This document shows, in pieces, positions 1 through 7,378 of a stretch of 64,000 nt of DNA. The translations under genes and the position numbers were made by a program. Position 1 is the first letter of the stretch. The number at the start of each line of letters is the position of its first letter. Under the pieces are notes generated by a model. That model was given only the letters and a program-made list of their open reading frames with translations. It ran no database searches and was not told where the DNA came from. Source of the DNA: Borborobacter arsenicus (GTDB taxonomy: Bacteria > Pseudomonadota > Alphaproteobacteria > Rhizobiales > Rhizobiaceae); contig NZ_RKST01000011.1 in NCBI RefSeq assembly GCF_003934165.1, forward strand, positions 1 to 64,000. The letters run 5' to 3'.

Positions 1-10
1 TCCAAAACGC

Positions 11-40
11 AAATGCCTCCGATGAAACCGGAGGCATTTT
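11..40. terminator. Rho-independent terminator-like hairpin
   Basis: An 11-bp perfect stem (AAATGCCTCCG with CGGAGGCATTT) closes a 7-nt loop and ends in a short T run on the plus strand. It could end a gene lying before the window. Read on the minus strand it is also followed by T-rich sequence, so it could end the small minus-strand gene at 113-277. A second small hairpin (GACCCC/GGGGTC, 44-62) follows it. Confidence 0.7.
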
Positions 41-112
41 GATGACCCCACGTTAAGGGGTCCCGTTTGGACGAAAATCACCCCTCAAACAGGGTCCTCA
101 TTCCACGAAAAA

Positions 113-277
113 TCACAATTTGCCGGCATGCAAGGCGATAGCCTGCTCGAATTTCTCGATATGCACTTCAAGTGAATTATTGTCCATGAAGGCGGTTATG
201 CTTCTTATATCCCGACCTCTATAGAGATCATGACTTTGGACAGACTTCAAACGCTCCAAAAGTTTGACACGTTTCAT
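113..277 (-). CDS. small hypothetical protein, 54 aa
   Basis: This is a short minus-strand frame starting ATG at 277 and ending TGA at 113. The start is supported by a strong Shine-Dalgarno, GAAAGGAG, five to six bases before the ATG. The product (MKRVKLLERL..., ending ALHAGKL) is small and charged, with no signal peptide or membrane segment, and looks mostly helical. I do not recognise the family. It is divergent from the copper ATPase gene, with about 160 bp between the two starts, and a hairpin at 11-40 could end its transcript. The ribosome binding site is the main reason to call it; a random frame of this length is possible. Confidence 0.5.
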   Translation of the reverse strand: MKRVKLLERLKSVQSHDLYRGRDIRSITAFMDNNSLEVHIEKFEQAIALHAGKL

Positions 278-370
278 TCTGACTCCTTTCAATGAATGAG
301 TTGGGGTCAGATTCTCTGAAGGGGTAATTGGCGCCCTTTGTCAACCTTTAAAAGAATGGCGGTACGGCTC

Positions 371-401
371 TTGACCTTCCAGTGACTGGAAGCCCTATGT
401 T
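371..401 (+). promoter_or_regulatory. CueR/HmrR-type promoter with operator
   Basis: A -35 box TTGACC (371-376) and a -10 box TATGTT (396-401) are separated by 19 bp, the overlong spacer typical of promoters controlled by MerR-family activators. Within the spacer lies a perfect dyad CTTCCAG-TGA-CTGGAAG (376-392), close to the known CueR operator. It is placed to drive the copper ATPase at 437. The cognate activator is probably the MerR-family gene at 2940. The match is seen in the sequence; copper response is inferred from the family. Confidence 0.88.
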
Positions 402-436
402 CCGATCCCATATAAGGCCGGAACAGGAAGAATATT

Positions 437-2923
437 GTGACTGATCATAGCGAACATTCATGTTGCCAACACCATAGCGGCGTTGCAGCCGCGGGGGTTG
501 TCCGCGATCCCGTCTGCGGCATGACGGTGGATGCCACTGCCGGCAAGCCAACAGTTGCGCATGGCGGAAGGGTCTTTCATTTTTGCAGCGAGTCCTGCCG
601 GGGCAAGTTCAGCCATTCGCCTGAGACCTATCTCGAAGCGACTGACCCAGTTTGCGGCATGAAGGTCGATCGCGCCAGCGCCAGGCATTTTACCCGGCAT
701 GAAGGCCAGGGCTTCTATTTTTGTTCATCCGGCTGCAAGGCGAAGTTCGAAGCTGCCCCGGAAACATATCTTGGCGACCGCCCGAAGCCGGCGCTGATGC
801 CCAAGGGCACGCAATATACCTGTCCGATGCATCCGGAAATCATCCGCGACAAGCCTGGTTCCTGCCCGAAATGCGGTATGGCGCTGGAGCCGATGGGCGT
901 GCCCACGGGCGACGAGGGCCCCAATCCGGAACTGGTCGACTTTACCCGGCGCTTCTGGGTCAGCGCGGCGCTGTCCATACCGCTGCTAATCCTGACCATG
1001 GGGCCGATGGTCGGCCTGCCCGTACGCAATTGGTTTGGGGAACAGCCCGCCATTTGGATCGAGCTTGCGCTTGCCACGCCTGTCGTGCTGTGGGCGGCGC
1101 TGCCGTTCTTCCATCGCGGCTGGGAATCGATCCTCAACCGCAGTCCCAATATGTGGACGCTGATTTCGCTCGGCGTTGGCGCTGCCTATCTCTACAGCGT
1201 GGTGGCGGCCCTGTTCCCGGATGTTTTTCCCCACTCCTTCCGCGGCCATGGCGGCACCGTGCCGGTCTATTTCGAGGCCGCCGCCGTCATCGTTGCGCTG
1301 GTGTTTTTAGGCCAGGTGCTGGAGCTGAAGGCACGCGAACGCACCGGCTCGGCGATAAGGGCGCTGCTCGACCTAGCGCCCAAGACAGCGCGGCTGATCC
1401 GTGCGGATGGAACCGAGAATGATGTGCCGCTGGAAGAGGTCAAGGCCGGCGATCTGTTGCGCATCCGCCCCGGCGACAGCGTTCCTGTCGATGGATCGGT
1501 GACTGAAGGCAGATCCTCCATAGACGAATCCATGATTACCGGCGAGCCGATCCCGGTGGAAAAGAGCGTTGGCGACCTTCTCACCGGCGGCACGCTCAAC
1601 CGCAACGGCTCGCTGGTGATGCGTGCCGAAAAGGTCGGCGCCGATACGGTGCTGTCGCAGATCGTCGAGCTTGTCGCCAAGGCGCAGCGCAGCCGCGCGC
1701 CGATCCAGGGGCTTGCGGATCGTGTCGCCTATTATTTCGTGCCGACCGTCGTTCTGGTGGCGATAGCGGCCTTTGTCGTCTGGGCGATTTTCGGGCCCGA
1801 GCCGAGCATGATCTTCGCCATCGTTTCGGCGGTCTCGGTGCTGATCATCGCCTGTCCCTGTGCGCTCGGCTTGGCGACCCCAATGTCGATCATGACCGCG
1901 ACCGGTCGTGGCGCCCATGCCGGCGTACTCATCAAGGATGCCGAGGCGCTGGAGCGCTTTGCCGGCGTCGATACGCTGATCATCGACAAGACCGGCACGC
2001 TGACCCAAGGCAAGCCGGTGCTGACCGAGGTGGTCGCTGCCGACGGTATGGACGAGGGGGAACTTCTGACGCTGGCGGCGACGCTTGAGAAGGGCTCTGA
2101 GCACCCCCTGGCAGATGCCATCGTCGAGGGAGCGAAGGCGCGGGGCGCGGCCTCGCTCGATGTCGGTGATTTCGAGGCGATCACGGGCAAGGGCGTCAAG
2201 GGCACCGTTGCCGGCAAGGCTGTGGCGCTCGGCAATGCGGCGATGATGGTCGCGAGCGGCGTTGCCATCAAACCGCTCGAAGCGCGCGCCGATGCACTGC
2301 GGGCGGATGGTTCCACCGCTATGTTCGTCGCCGTCGAGGGCCGTCTGGCCGGTATCGTCGCGGTGTCCGATCCGATCAAACCGACGACGGCCGAAGCGAT
2401 CAAGGCGCTGCATGAAAGCGGGCTGAAGATCATCATGGCGACAGGCGACAATGAGAAGACGGCAAAAGCCGTGGCGGCAAAGCTAGGCATCGATGAAGTC
2501 CGAGCCGATATATTGCCGGAAGGCAAGAAGGCGCTGGTCGATGAGTTGCACGCTGGCGGCGCGCGCATCGCCATGGCCGGCGACGGCGTTAATGATGCAC
2601 CCGCCCTTGCCGCCGCCGATGTCGGCATCGCCATGGGAACCGGGGCCGATGTCGCCATGGAAAGCGCCGGCATCACGCTGGTGAAGGGTGATCTCAATGG
2701 TATCGTGCGCGCGCGCCATCTGGCGCGGGCGACGATCCGCAACATCAAGCAGAACCTGTTCTTCGCCTTTGTCTACAACGCACTTGGCGTGCCGGTGGCG
2801 GCGGGCGTGCTCTATCCGGTGTTCGGGATGCTGTTGTCGCCGATGCTGGCTGCGGCCGCGATGAGCCTGTCGTCCGTGTCGGTCATTGCCAATGCGCTGC
2901 GGCTGCGCACCGTCAAACTCTGA
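437..2923 (+). CDS. copA: copper-translocating P-type ATPase with two YHS domains
   Basis: A P1B-type ATPase of 828 aa that should export monovalent copper (possibly silver) across the inner membrane. The N-terminus is Cys/His-rich, followed by two YHS metal-binding domains (about residues 24-66 and 70-112, each with DPVCGM) and a heavy-metal-binding segment with CPMHPE and CPKCGM (about 127-152). The core has the membrane metal motif CPC at 473-475, the phosphorylated Asp 517 in DKTGT, TGDN and GDGVNDAP. No classical GMxCxxC HMA domain is visible, so metal loading probably uses the YHS/HMBD region. The start is GTG behind AGGAAG. It sits under a CueR-type promoter and heads a copper operon with the regulator and DUF305 genes. 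Confidence 0.93.
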   Translation: MTDHSEHSCCQHHSGVAAAGVVRDPVCGMTVDATAGKPTVAHGGRVFHFCSESCRGKFSHSPETYLEATDPVCGMKVDRASARHFTRHEGQGFYFCSSGCKAKFEAAPETYLGDRPKPALMPKGTQYTCPMHPEIIRDKPGSCPKCGMALEPMGVPTGDEGPNPELVDFTRRFWVSAALSIPLLILTMGPMVGLPVRNWFGEQPAIWIELALATPVVLWAALPFFHRGWESILNRSPNMWTLISLGVGAAYLYSVVAALFPDVFPHSFRGHGGTVPVYFEAAAVIVALVFLGQVLELKARERTGSAIRALLDLAPKTARLIRADGTENDVPLEEVKAGDLLRIRPGDSVPVDGSVTEGRSSIDESMITGEPIPVEKSVGDLLTGGTLNRNGSLVMRAEKVGADTVLSQIVELVAKAQRSRAPIQGLADRVAYYFVPTVVLVAIAAFVVWAIFGPEPSMIFAIVSAVSVLIIACPCALGLATPMSIMTATGRGAHAGVLIKDAEALERFAGVDTLIIDKTGTLTQGKPVLTEVVAADGMDEGELLTLAATLEKGSEHPLADAIVEGAKARGAASLDVGDFEAITGKGVKGTVAGKAVALGNAAMMVASGVAIKPLEARADALRADGSTAMFVAVEGRLAGIVAVSDPIKPTTAEAIKALHESGLKIIMATGDNEKTAKAVAAKLGIDEVRADILPEGKKALVDELHAGGARIAMAGDGVNDAPALAAADVGIAMGTGADVAMESAGITLVKGDLNGIVRARHLARATIRNIKQNLFFAFVYNALGVPVAAGVLYPVFGMLLSPMLAAAAMSLSSVSVIANALRLRTVKL

Positions 2924-2939
2924 TTTTTGGAGACAGATC

Positions 2940-3359
2940 ATGAATATTGGCGATGCTGCCAACCATTCCGGCCTTCCGACCAAGACCATACGCTATTACG
3001 AGGAGATCGGGCTATTGACGCCGGCCCGCGCCGAAAACGGCTATCGCGATTATTCGGTGAGCGATGTCCACCGGCTGCGGTTCCTGCAGCGCTCGCGCAG
3101 CCTTGGTTTCTCGGTCGAGGAGTGCCGGCAGCTACTCTCGCTCTATGGCGATACGCATCGCGAAAGTGCTGATGTCAAGGCGCTGGCCGAAGCCAAGCTC
3201 GGCGAGATCGACCGCAAGATTTCAGAGCTTGCAGCGCTTCGTGAAGCGCTGCGTCACCTCGTTGAGCATTGTCATGGCGATGCACGACCGGAGTGCCCGA
3301 TCCTCGATGATCTGGCAGGTGCGGCGGGGGCAAAATCCGTACAGATTTCCAAACATTGA
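2940..3359 (+). CDS. cueR: MerR-family copper-responsive regulator (CueR/HmrR)
   Basis: A 139-aa MerR-family activator. The winged-helix DNA-binding domain fills the N-terminus (MNIGDAA..., TIRYYEEIGLL), a dimerisation helix follows, and the metal loop has Cys111 and Cys119 in C-X7-C spacing, as in CueR Cys112/Cys120. Ser76 at the head of the dimer helix is the residue that marks monovalent-metal (Cu/Ag/Au) sensors. It lies 16 bp after the ATPase gene in the same direction and probably acts on the 19-bp-spacer promoter at 371-401, giving feedback on its own transcription. The ATG at 2940 is chosen because homologues begin exactly with the HTH. Confidence 0.93.
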   Translation: MNIGDAANHSGLPTKTIRYYEEIGLLTPARAENGYRDYSVSDVHRLRFLQRSRSLGFSVEECRQLLSLYGDTHRESADVKALAEAKLGEIDRKISELAALREALRHLVEHCHGDARPECPILDDLAGAAGAKSVQISKH

Positions 3360-3369
3360 AGGAGTATCT

Positions 3370-3756
3370 ATGACCTTGACGCGCAGACTTGTTACCCTTT
3401 CCGCAGTCGTGATGCTTGGCGCCAGTGCCGCAGGGCTGGCTTTGGCGCAGTCAGATCACAGTGGCCACGACATGGGTTCCATGAGCACTTCGGATGGCGC
3501 GTCCTCGCCGGCGGCGAAGGGCTATATCGAGGCGATGGACAAGATGCATGAGGCGATGGGCAAGATGGACTATTCGGGCGACCCGGATATCGATTTCGCC
3601 CGCGGCATGATCCCGCATCACCAGGCGGCGATCGACATGGCCAAAGTCCAGCTCGAACATGGCAAGGACCCTGAAATCCGCAAGCTCTCCGAAGCGGCGC
3701 AGGAACGCGAGATCAAGCAGCTCGAGGACTGGCTCGCCGCGCATCCGGCGAAATAG
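3370..3756 (+). CDS. secreted DUF305 protein, copper-associated
   Basis: A 128-aa protein with a cleavable signal peptide (about residues 1-26, ending ALAQ), a Met/His-rich linker (SGHDMGSM) and a DUF305 domain with the typical FARGMIPHHQAAI signature. DUF305 proteins are often found with copper export genes and are proposed periplasmic metal binders; the His and Met residues fit that. It starts 10 bp after cueR, with the Shine-Dalgarno AAGGAG overlapping the end of that gene, so it is translated from the same transcript. Its exact role (chaperone or sequestration) is not shown by sequence. Confidence 0.85.
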   Translation: MTLTRRLVTLSAVVMLGASAAGLALAQSDHSGHDMGSMSTSDGASSPAAKGYIEAMDKMHEAMGKMDYSGDPDIDFARGMIPHHQAAIDMAKVQLEHGKDPEIRKLSEAAQEREIKQLEDWLAAHPAK

Positions 3757-3777
3757 CCAAGCCTTCGGTCGGCAGGT

Positions 3778-4944
3778 TCAGACGAATGGCCTGCCGATCT
3801 CAAATTTCGCGGGCACCAGCCGTTTCAGATAGGCAGTGCCCTTGCCGGACAGAAGATTGGCGTCCGGCAGCAGGAAGTCGTCCGGCATGTGGCGGGTCTT
3901 GCCGGCGACGGCGGAGAGCGGAACCAGCTGCATCACCGTTTTTTTGCCGTCATATTGCAGGGCCACCGAGCCGCCGCCACGCGCTGCGGCGTCGACGGCA
4001 AAGGCGCCGGCGTCGAATGCTTCCTTGGAATCGGTATCGTTGATAGCGCCGATATAGCCGCGCGGCAGGTAGCCCAGAGTGTCGACGCGCGCGCGCACGC
4101 CCGGCAGGCCGTCGCGCAATGCCTGTTCGAAGGCGATGCCGAGATCGCCCCCCGACAGTTTCAGATTTCCATGCGCGTCGCGTTCCAGCCGGTCAGGCGC
4201 GACGAGGCTTTCGATCAGCGGCTTGCCGTCCTCGGTGCTGACTCCCTCGGAGACGGCGACAACACAGCGCTTGTGGCGCGAGAGCGTGGCGCGCACATCA
4301 TCGATGAAGCGGGGCACGGAGAAGGCACGTTCGGGCACGTAGAGCAGATGCGGCCCGCTTTCGTCGTCCTGGCGCCAGGCGGCCGTGGCTGCTGTCAGGA
4401 AGCCGGCATGACGACCCATTACGATGCCGACATAGACGCCGGGCAGGGCGCGAAAGTCGAGATCGACGCTGAGGAAGGCGCCGGCAACGAATTCGGCGGC
4501 CGAGATGAAGCCCGGCGTGTGGTCATTTTCGACCAGATCGTTGTCGATCGTCTTCGGGGCATGGACGAAGGCGATCGAGCCGCCTGCGGCTTTGGCAAGA
4601 ATTTGCTGCGTTGCGGCTGTATCGTTGCCGCCGATATAGATGAAACTGTCGGCGCCGGCTTTTTTCAGGCCGGCAAGAATCTGGTCGCAATAGGCGAGAT
4701 CGGGCTTGTCGCGCGTCGAGCCGAGGGCTGCGCTGGGTGTCGCGCCGATGCGACGAAGCTGGTCTTCGGGCATCGCTGAAAGATCGACATAATCGCCATC
4801 GCGGATGCCGCGCACGCCATGGCGCGCGCCGAGCACGCGAGCGCCGGGATGGCACCGTTGGATCTCGATGGTGGCCCCGACCATGGTCTGGTTGATGACA
4901 GCCGTCGGCCCGCCGCCCTGGGCTATCACGAAAGTTGCGGCCAT
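3778..4944 (-). CDS. pfp: 6-phosphofructokinase, PPi-dependent type
   Basis: A 388-aa phosphofructokinase, which phosphorylates fructose 6-phosphate. The phosphoryl-donor loop GGGPT is at residues 10-14, GGND at 105-108, the catalytic PKTIDND at 130-136 and MGRHAGF at 176-182. An Asp following the GGN, together with PKTIDND, is the pattern of pyrophosphate-using enzymes rather than ATP-PFK, so a reversible PPi-linked reaction is expected. The ATG at 4944 follows GAGGA. It lies 85 bp downstream of the L,D-transpeptidase gene on the same strand and converges with the copper operon; no functional link to either neighbour is evident. Donor specificity is inferred from motifs only. Confidence 0.88.
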   Translation of the reverse strand: MAATFVIAQGGGPTAVINQTMVGATIEIQRCHPGARVLGARHGVRGIRDGDYVDLSAMPEDQLRRIGATPSAALGSTRDKPDLAYCDQILAGLKKAGADSFIYIGGNDTAATQQILAKAAGGSIAFVHAPKTIDNDLVENDHTPGFISAAEFVAGAFLSVDLDFRALPGVYVGIVMGRHAGFLTAATAAWRQDDESGPHLLYVPERAFSVPRFIDDVRATLSRHKRCVVAVSEGVSTEDGKPLIESLVAPDRLERDAHGNLKLSGGDLGIAFEQALRDGLPGVRARVDTLGYLPRGYIGAINDTDSKEAFDAGAFAVDAAARGGGSVALQYDGKKTVMQLVPLSAVAGKTRHMPDDFLLPDANLLSGKGTAYLKRLVPAKFEIGRPFV

Positions 4945-5029
4945 GTTGAAATCCTCGTGCGCTCGCTTGCCGGCACTTTCGCAGGACTGCCGGGCGCACG
5001 CAATGTTTGTGGCTAAATGTGAGAGACTA

Positions 5030-5779
5030 TCAGGCGACCACGATCGGCGTCTTGGCCGGGACGCGATTGTAGAGATCGACCACGTCCTGATTGATCATGC
5101 GTACGCAGCCGGAAGAAACCGCCGTGCCGATCGACCACCATTCGGGCGAGCCATGGACGCGAAACAGCGTGTCACGCCCATCCTTGAAGATATAAAGTGC
5201 GCGCGCCCCGAGCGGATTGGTGAGGCCGCCGGGCTGGCCACCGCGATATTGTTCGAGCTCCGGCCGCCTTGCGATCATCTCGGAAGGCGGCGTCCAGGTC
5301 GGCCACTCCTTCTTGTACTGGATATTAGCTCGGCCGGACCAGACGAAGCCCTCCTTGCCGATGCCCACGCCGTAGCGGATGGCATCGCCGCCCGGCTGCA
5401 CCAGATAGAGGAAGCGTTCCTGCAGATGCACCACGATGGTTCCCGGCTGTTCGCCGGTGGGATCGACCACGATCTGGCGGCGGAATTTCGGGTTGACCTT
5501 CTCGAACGGGACTTCCGGCAGCGTGTAGCCGCTATCGGTCAGCGAGGCATACATCAGTTCCGGCCGTGTCACCTGCCTGTCGACGCTGATGCGCGGCCGG
5601 ATCGTGCCGGTGGTGAATTCGTCCACCTCGAAGGCGGCCATATCCACGCTGCGCGAGCAGCCGGCGGCGCCGAGCAATGCTGCCGAGCCCAGGCCGAGCA
5701 GCGCGGTGCGCCGCGATAGAAGGGCAGTGTTGTCGGTCGCAGCGGGCAGGACCTTCGGCAAAGCAGGATTTTTCGACAC
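5030..5779 (-). CDS. L,D-transpeptidase (YkuD family), exported
   Basis: A 249-aa ErfK/YbiS-type enzyme that forms 3-3 cross-links in peptidoglycan or anchors envelope proteins. The N-terminus carries SRRTALLG followed by a hydrophobic stretch and LLGAAGCS, so it could be exported as a lipoprotein, with a possible twin-arginine signal. The YkuD catalytic region is near the C-terminus, with His in VHGSPEWW and the nucleophilic Cys near residue 224 in SSGCVRM. Start assignment (GTG at 5779) is uncertain because the ribosome binding site is weak. Rhizobial genomes carry many paralogues of this family, so the particular substrate cannot be named. Confidence 0.88.
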   Translation of the reverse strand: MSKNPALPKVLPAATDNTALLSRRTALLGLGSAALLGAAGCSRSVDMAAFEVDEFTTGTIRPRISVDRQVTRPELMYASLTDSGYTLPEVPFEKVNPKFRRQIVVDPTGEQPGTIVVHLQERFLYLVQPGGDAIRYGVGIGKEGFVWSGRANIQYKKEWPTWTPPSEMIARRPELEQYRGGQPGGLTNPLGARALYIFKDGRDTLFRVHGSPEWWSIGTAVSSGCVRMINQDVVDLYNRVPAKTPIVVA

Positions 5780-6170
5780 GGCACCATTTCCACAGTTGGA
5801 CGCTGGCTCTGGTGCTCGCGGACCCCGCGCCCAAAGTCATTCGCATTTTCATCAATCGTGGTTGACAAAGGATGAATGGCCGCAGGCCTTGCCGCGCCTG
5901 GGGTTGGCGTATCTTCCCGCATGCGCCCATGCCAAGGGAAGCGATTGTGACCGGCACGACGCGACATCACCTTGCTTGCGTCACAATCGCGAATGCGCCG
6001 TGGCGTAGGTTGATGCCCGGGCCGGCGATTCATCACTTCCGGCAGATTTCGTTGGATGTGCTTGAAGTGAACAATCCTCCAGACCGCATAAAGCCCCAGA
6101 ACGATTTTTCGCCCTTTACATTGGGCCGCTGGCAGGGATTTATCCTTTCCTTTGAGCAAAGGAGATATCC
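5780..6170. other. intergenic region, 391 bp
   Basis: No convincing coding frame lies between the L,D-transpeptidase (minus) and the LysE-family gene (plus), so it should contain two divergent promoters. The only clear structure is a perfect 11-bp inverted repeat, GCGATTGTGAC (5941-5951) with GTCACAATCGC (5980-5990), separated by 28 nt. It could be a regulator site or an RNA stem. I cannot assign promoter boxes with confidence. Confidence 0.4.
5941..5990. repeat. perfect 11-bp inverted repeat
   Basis: GCGATTGTGAC at 5941-5951 is mirrored by GTCACAATCGC at 5980-5990 with a 28-nt spacer. It lies in the divergent gap about 180 bp before the LysE-family start. The TGTGAC/GTCACA halves recall Crp/Fnr or other dimeric regulator half-sites, but the spacing is too wide for one such dimer, so looping or an RNA hairpin is equally possible. 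Confidence 0.5.
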
Positions 6171-6794
6171 ATGCCGCTTGAAGTCTGGGCAGCTTTCGCA
6201 GCCGCGTCGGCAGTTCTCCTGATCATCCCCGGCCCGACCATCCTCTTGGTCGTGTCCTATGCGCTCGGCCAGGGCTGGCGTACGGCCCTGCCGATGGCCC
6301 TGGGTGTGGCGCTAGGCGATTTCACCGCCATGACATTGTCGATGCTCGGCATCGGGGCACTGCTGGCAGCTTCCGCGACGGTGTTCACCATCCTCAAATG
6401 GGTCGGCGCGGCCTATCTCATCTATCTCGGCATCAAGCTTTTTCGCGCCGGCGGGACGTTGAACGCCGAGCCACGCAGCGATGCTGTTTCGGCTGCGAAA
6501 ATGTTGGGGCATGCCTGGTTGGTCACGGCACTAAACCCCAAGAGCATCACCTTTTTCGTTGCCTTCCTGCCGCAGTTTCTCGACCGCAACGCCGGTTTCC
6601 TCACCCAGATGGTGATCTTCGAAGCCACCTTCCTGGCCCTGGCCTTTGCCAATGCGTTCGGCTACGCGCTGGTTGCGGCGCGGGCACGAAATCTGGTGCG
6701 CAACCCGAAGGCCATCGGCATCTTCAACAAGGCGGGCGGCAGCTTGCTGATCGGAGCCGGCATCGCCACCATGGCGGCGCGGTCAGGGCACTGA
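6171..6794 (+). CDS. LysE/RhtB-family amino acid exporter
   Basis: A 207-aa inner membrane protein with about six membrane segments. It has the LysE-family N-terminal pattern (hydrophobic helix, IIPGPTILLVVSYALGQG, then a Gly-rich second helix) and a conserved GAAYLIYLGIKLFR segment. Members export amino acids or related small molecules by proton exchange; the substrate here cannot be read from sequence. The ATG at 6171 has an excellent AAAGGAGAT site. It stands alone between a divergent L,D-transpeptidase and a convergent small membrane gene. Confidence 0.9.
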   Translation: MPLEVWAAFAAASAVLLIIPGPTILLVVSYALGQGWRTALPMALGVALGDFTAMTLSMLGIGALLAASATVFTILKWVGAAYLIYLGIKLFRAGGTLNAEPRSDAVSAAKMLGHAWLVTALNPKSITFFVAFLPQFLDRNAGFLTQMVIFEATFLALAFANAFGYALVAARARNLVRNPKAIGIFNKAGGSLLIGAGIATMAARSGH

Positions 6795-6797
6795 GCT

Positions 6798-7166
6798 TTA
6801 TCCGACCAAGGCGGCAATCTTCGAGACTTCGAAGAAATCGAACAGGATGGCCAGCGCCACGCCGCCGCTCGTCAGGATAAGTCCGGTCATGAAGAAGCGG
6901 TTGGCACGCTGGAATGAGCGCTTTTTCAGGCATTCATGCTTGAGTAGGTCCGAAAGCGCCCGGATCTGCAGACCGATGCCGAGCAGGATCGGGAACAGCG
7001 CAAATCCATCCTCGGGCTGCCATGGAATCGGATTGGCGGCCCAGTGGGTGACGAAGCCGAGCGAAAATGCCAGCACGATCCCGACCACGGTCAAGGTGCC
7101 GTTCCGGAAGATCGTCTCGACAAGATCGTCAGGGTCGTCTTGCTGCATGCGGCACTGAACATCCAA
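6798..7166 (-). CDS. small hypothetical membrane protein, about 120 aa
   Basis: Up to 122 aa with three predicted membrane segments (around GTLTVVGIVLAFSLGFVTHW, GFALFPILLGIGLQI and FFMTGLILTSGGVALAILFDF). The soluble parts are short and charged. I do not recognise a named family; the hydrophobic pattern and typical codon use argue that it is a real inner membrane protein. An ATG six codons further in (7148, MQQDDPDD...) is an equally good start because neither has a clear ribosome binding site. It is convergent with the LysE gene, 3 bp apart. Confidence 0.7.
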   Translation of the reverse strand: MDVQCRMQQDDPDDLVETIFRNGTLTVVGIVLAFSLGFVTHWAANPIPWQPEDGFALFPILLGIGLQIRALSDLLKHECLKKRSFQRANRFFMTGLILTSGGVALAILFDFFEVSKIAALVG

Positions 7167-7378
7167 GCCGCGGCGAAGTCAAACCCCGCTTCGTGCCCGC
7201 AATCGGTTGCCCACAAATGCCAGTGCCTTGACGGGAACCTTGTATTTTTCGAGCTTCGAAAAAATGTCTGGCGGCCGCTTCGTGACCCGCTATTCTTGTC
7301 GGAACGCAATCAATGCTGCGTTCGGGAAGATGTCAGGTTTGCCGGTCAGGCGGCGTCACAAAGTTTGGAGTTTGTCTC

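Noticed and set aside
1373-2413. Minus-strand frame of 346 codons in the copper ATPase gene
   Set aside because: Antisense to the catalytic core of a well-conserved ATPase; no homology seen by eye.
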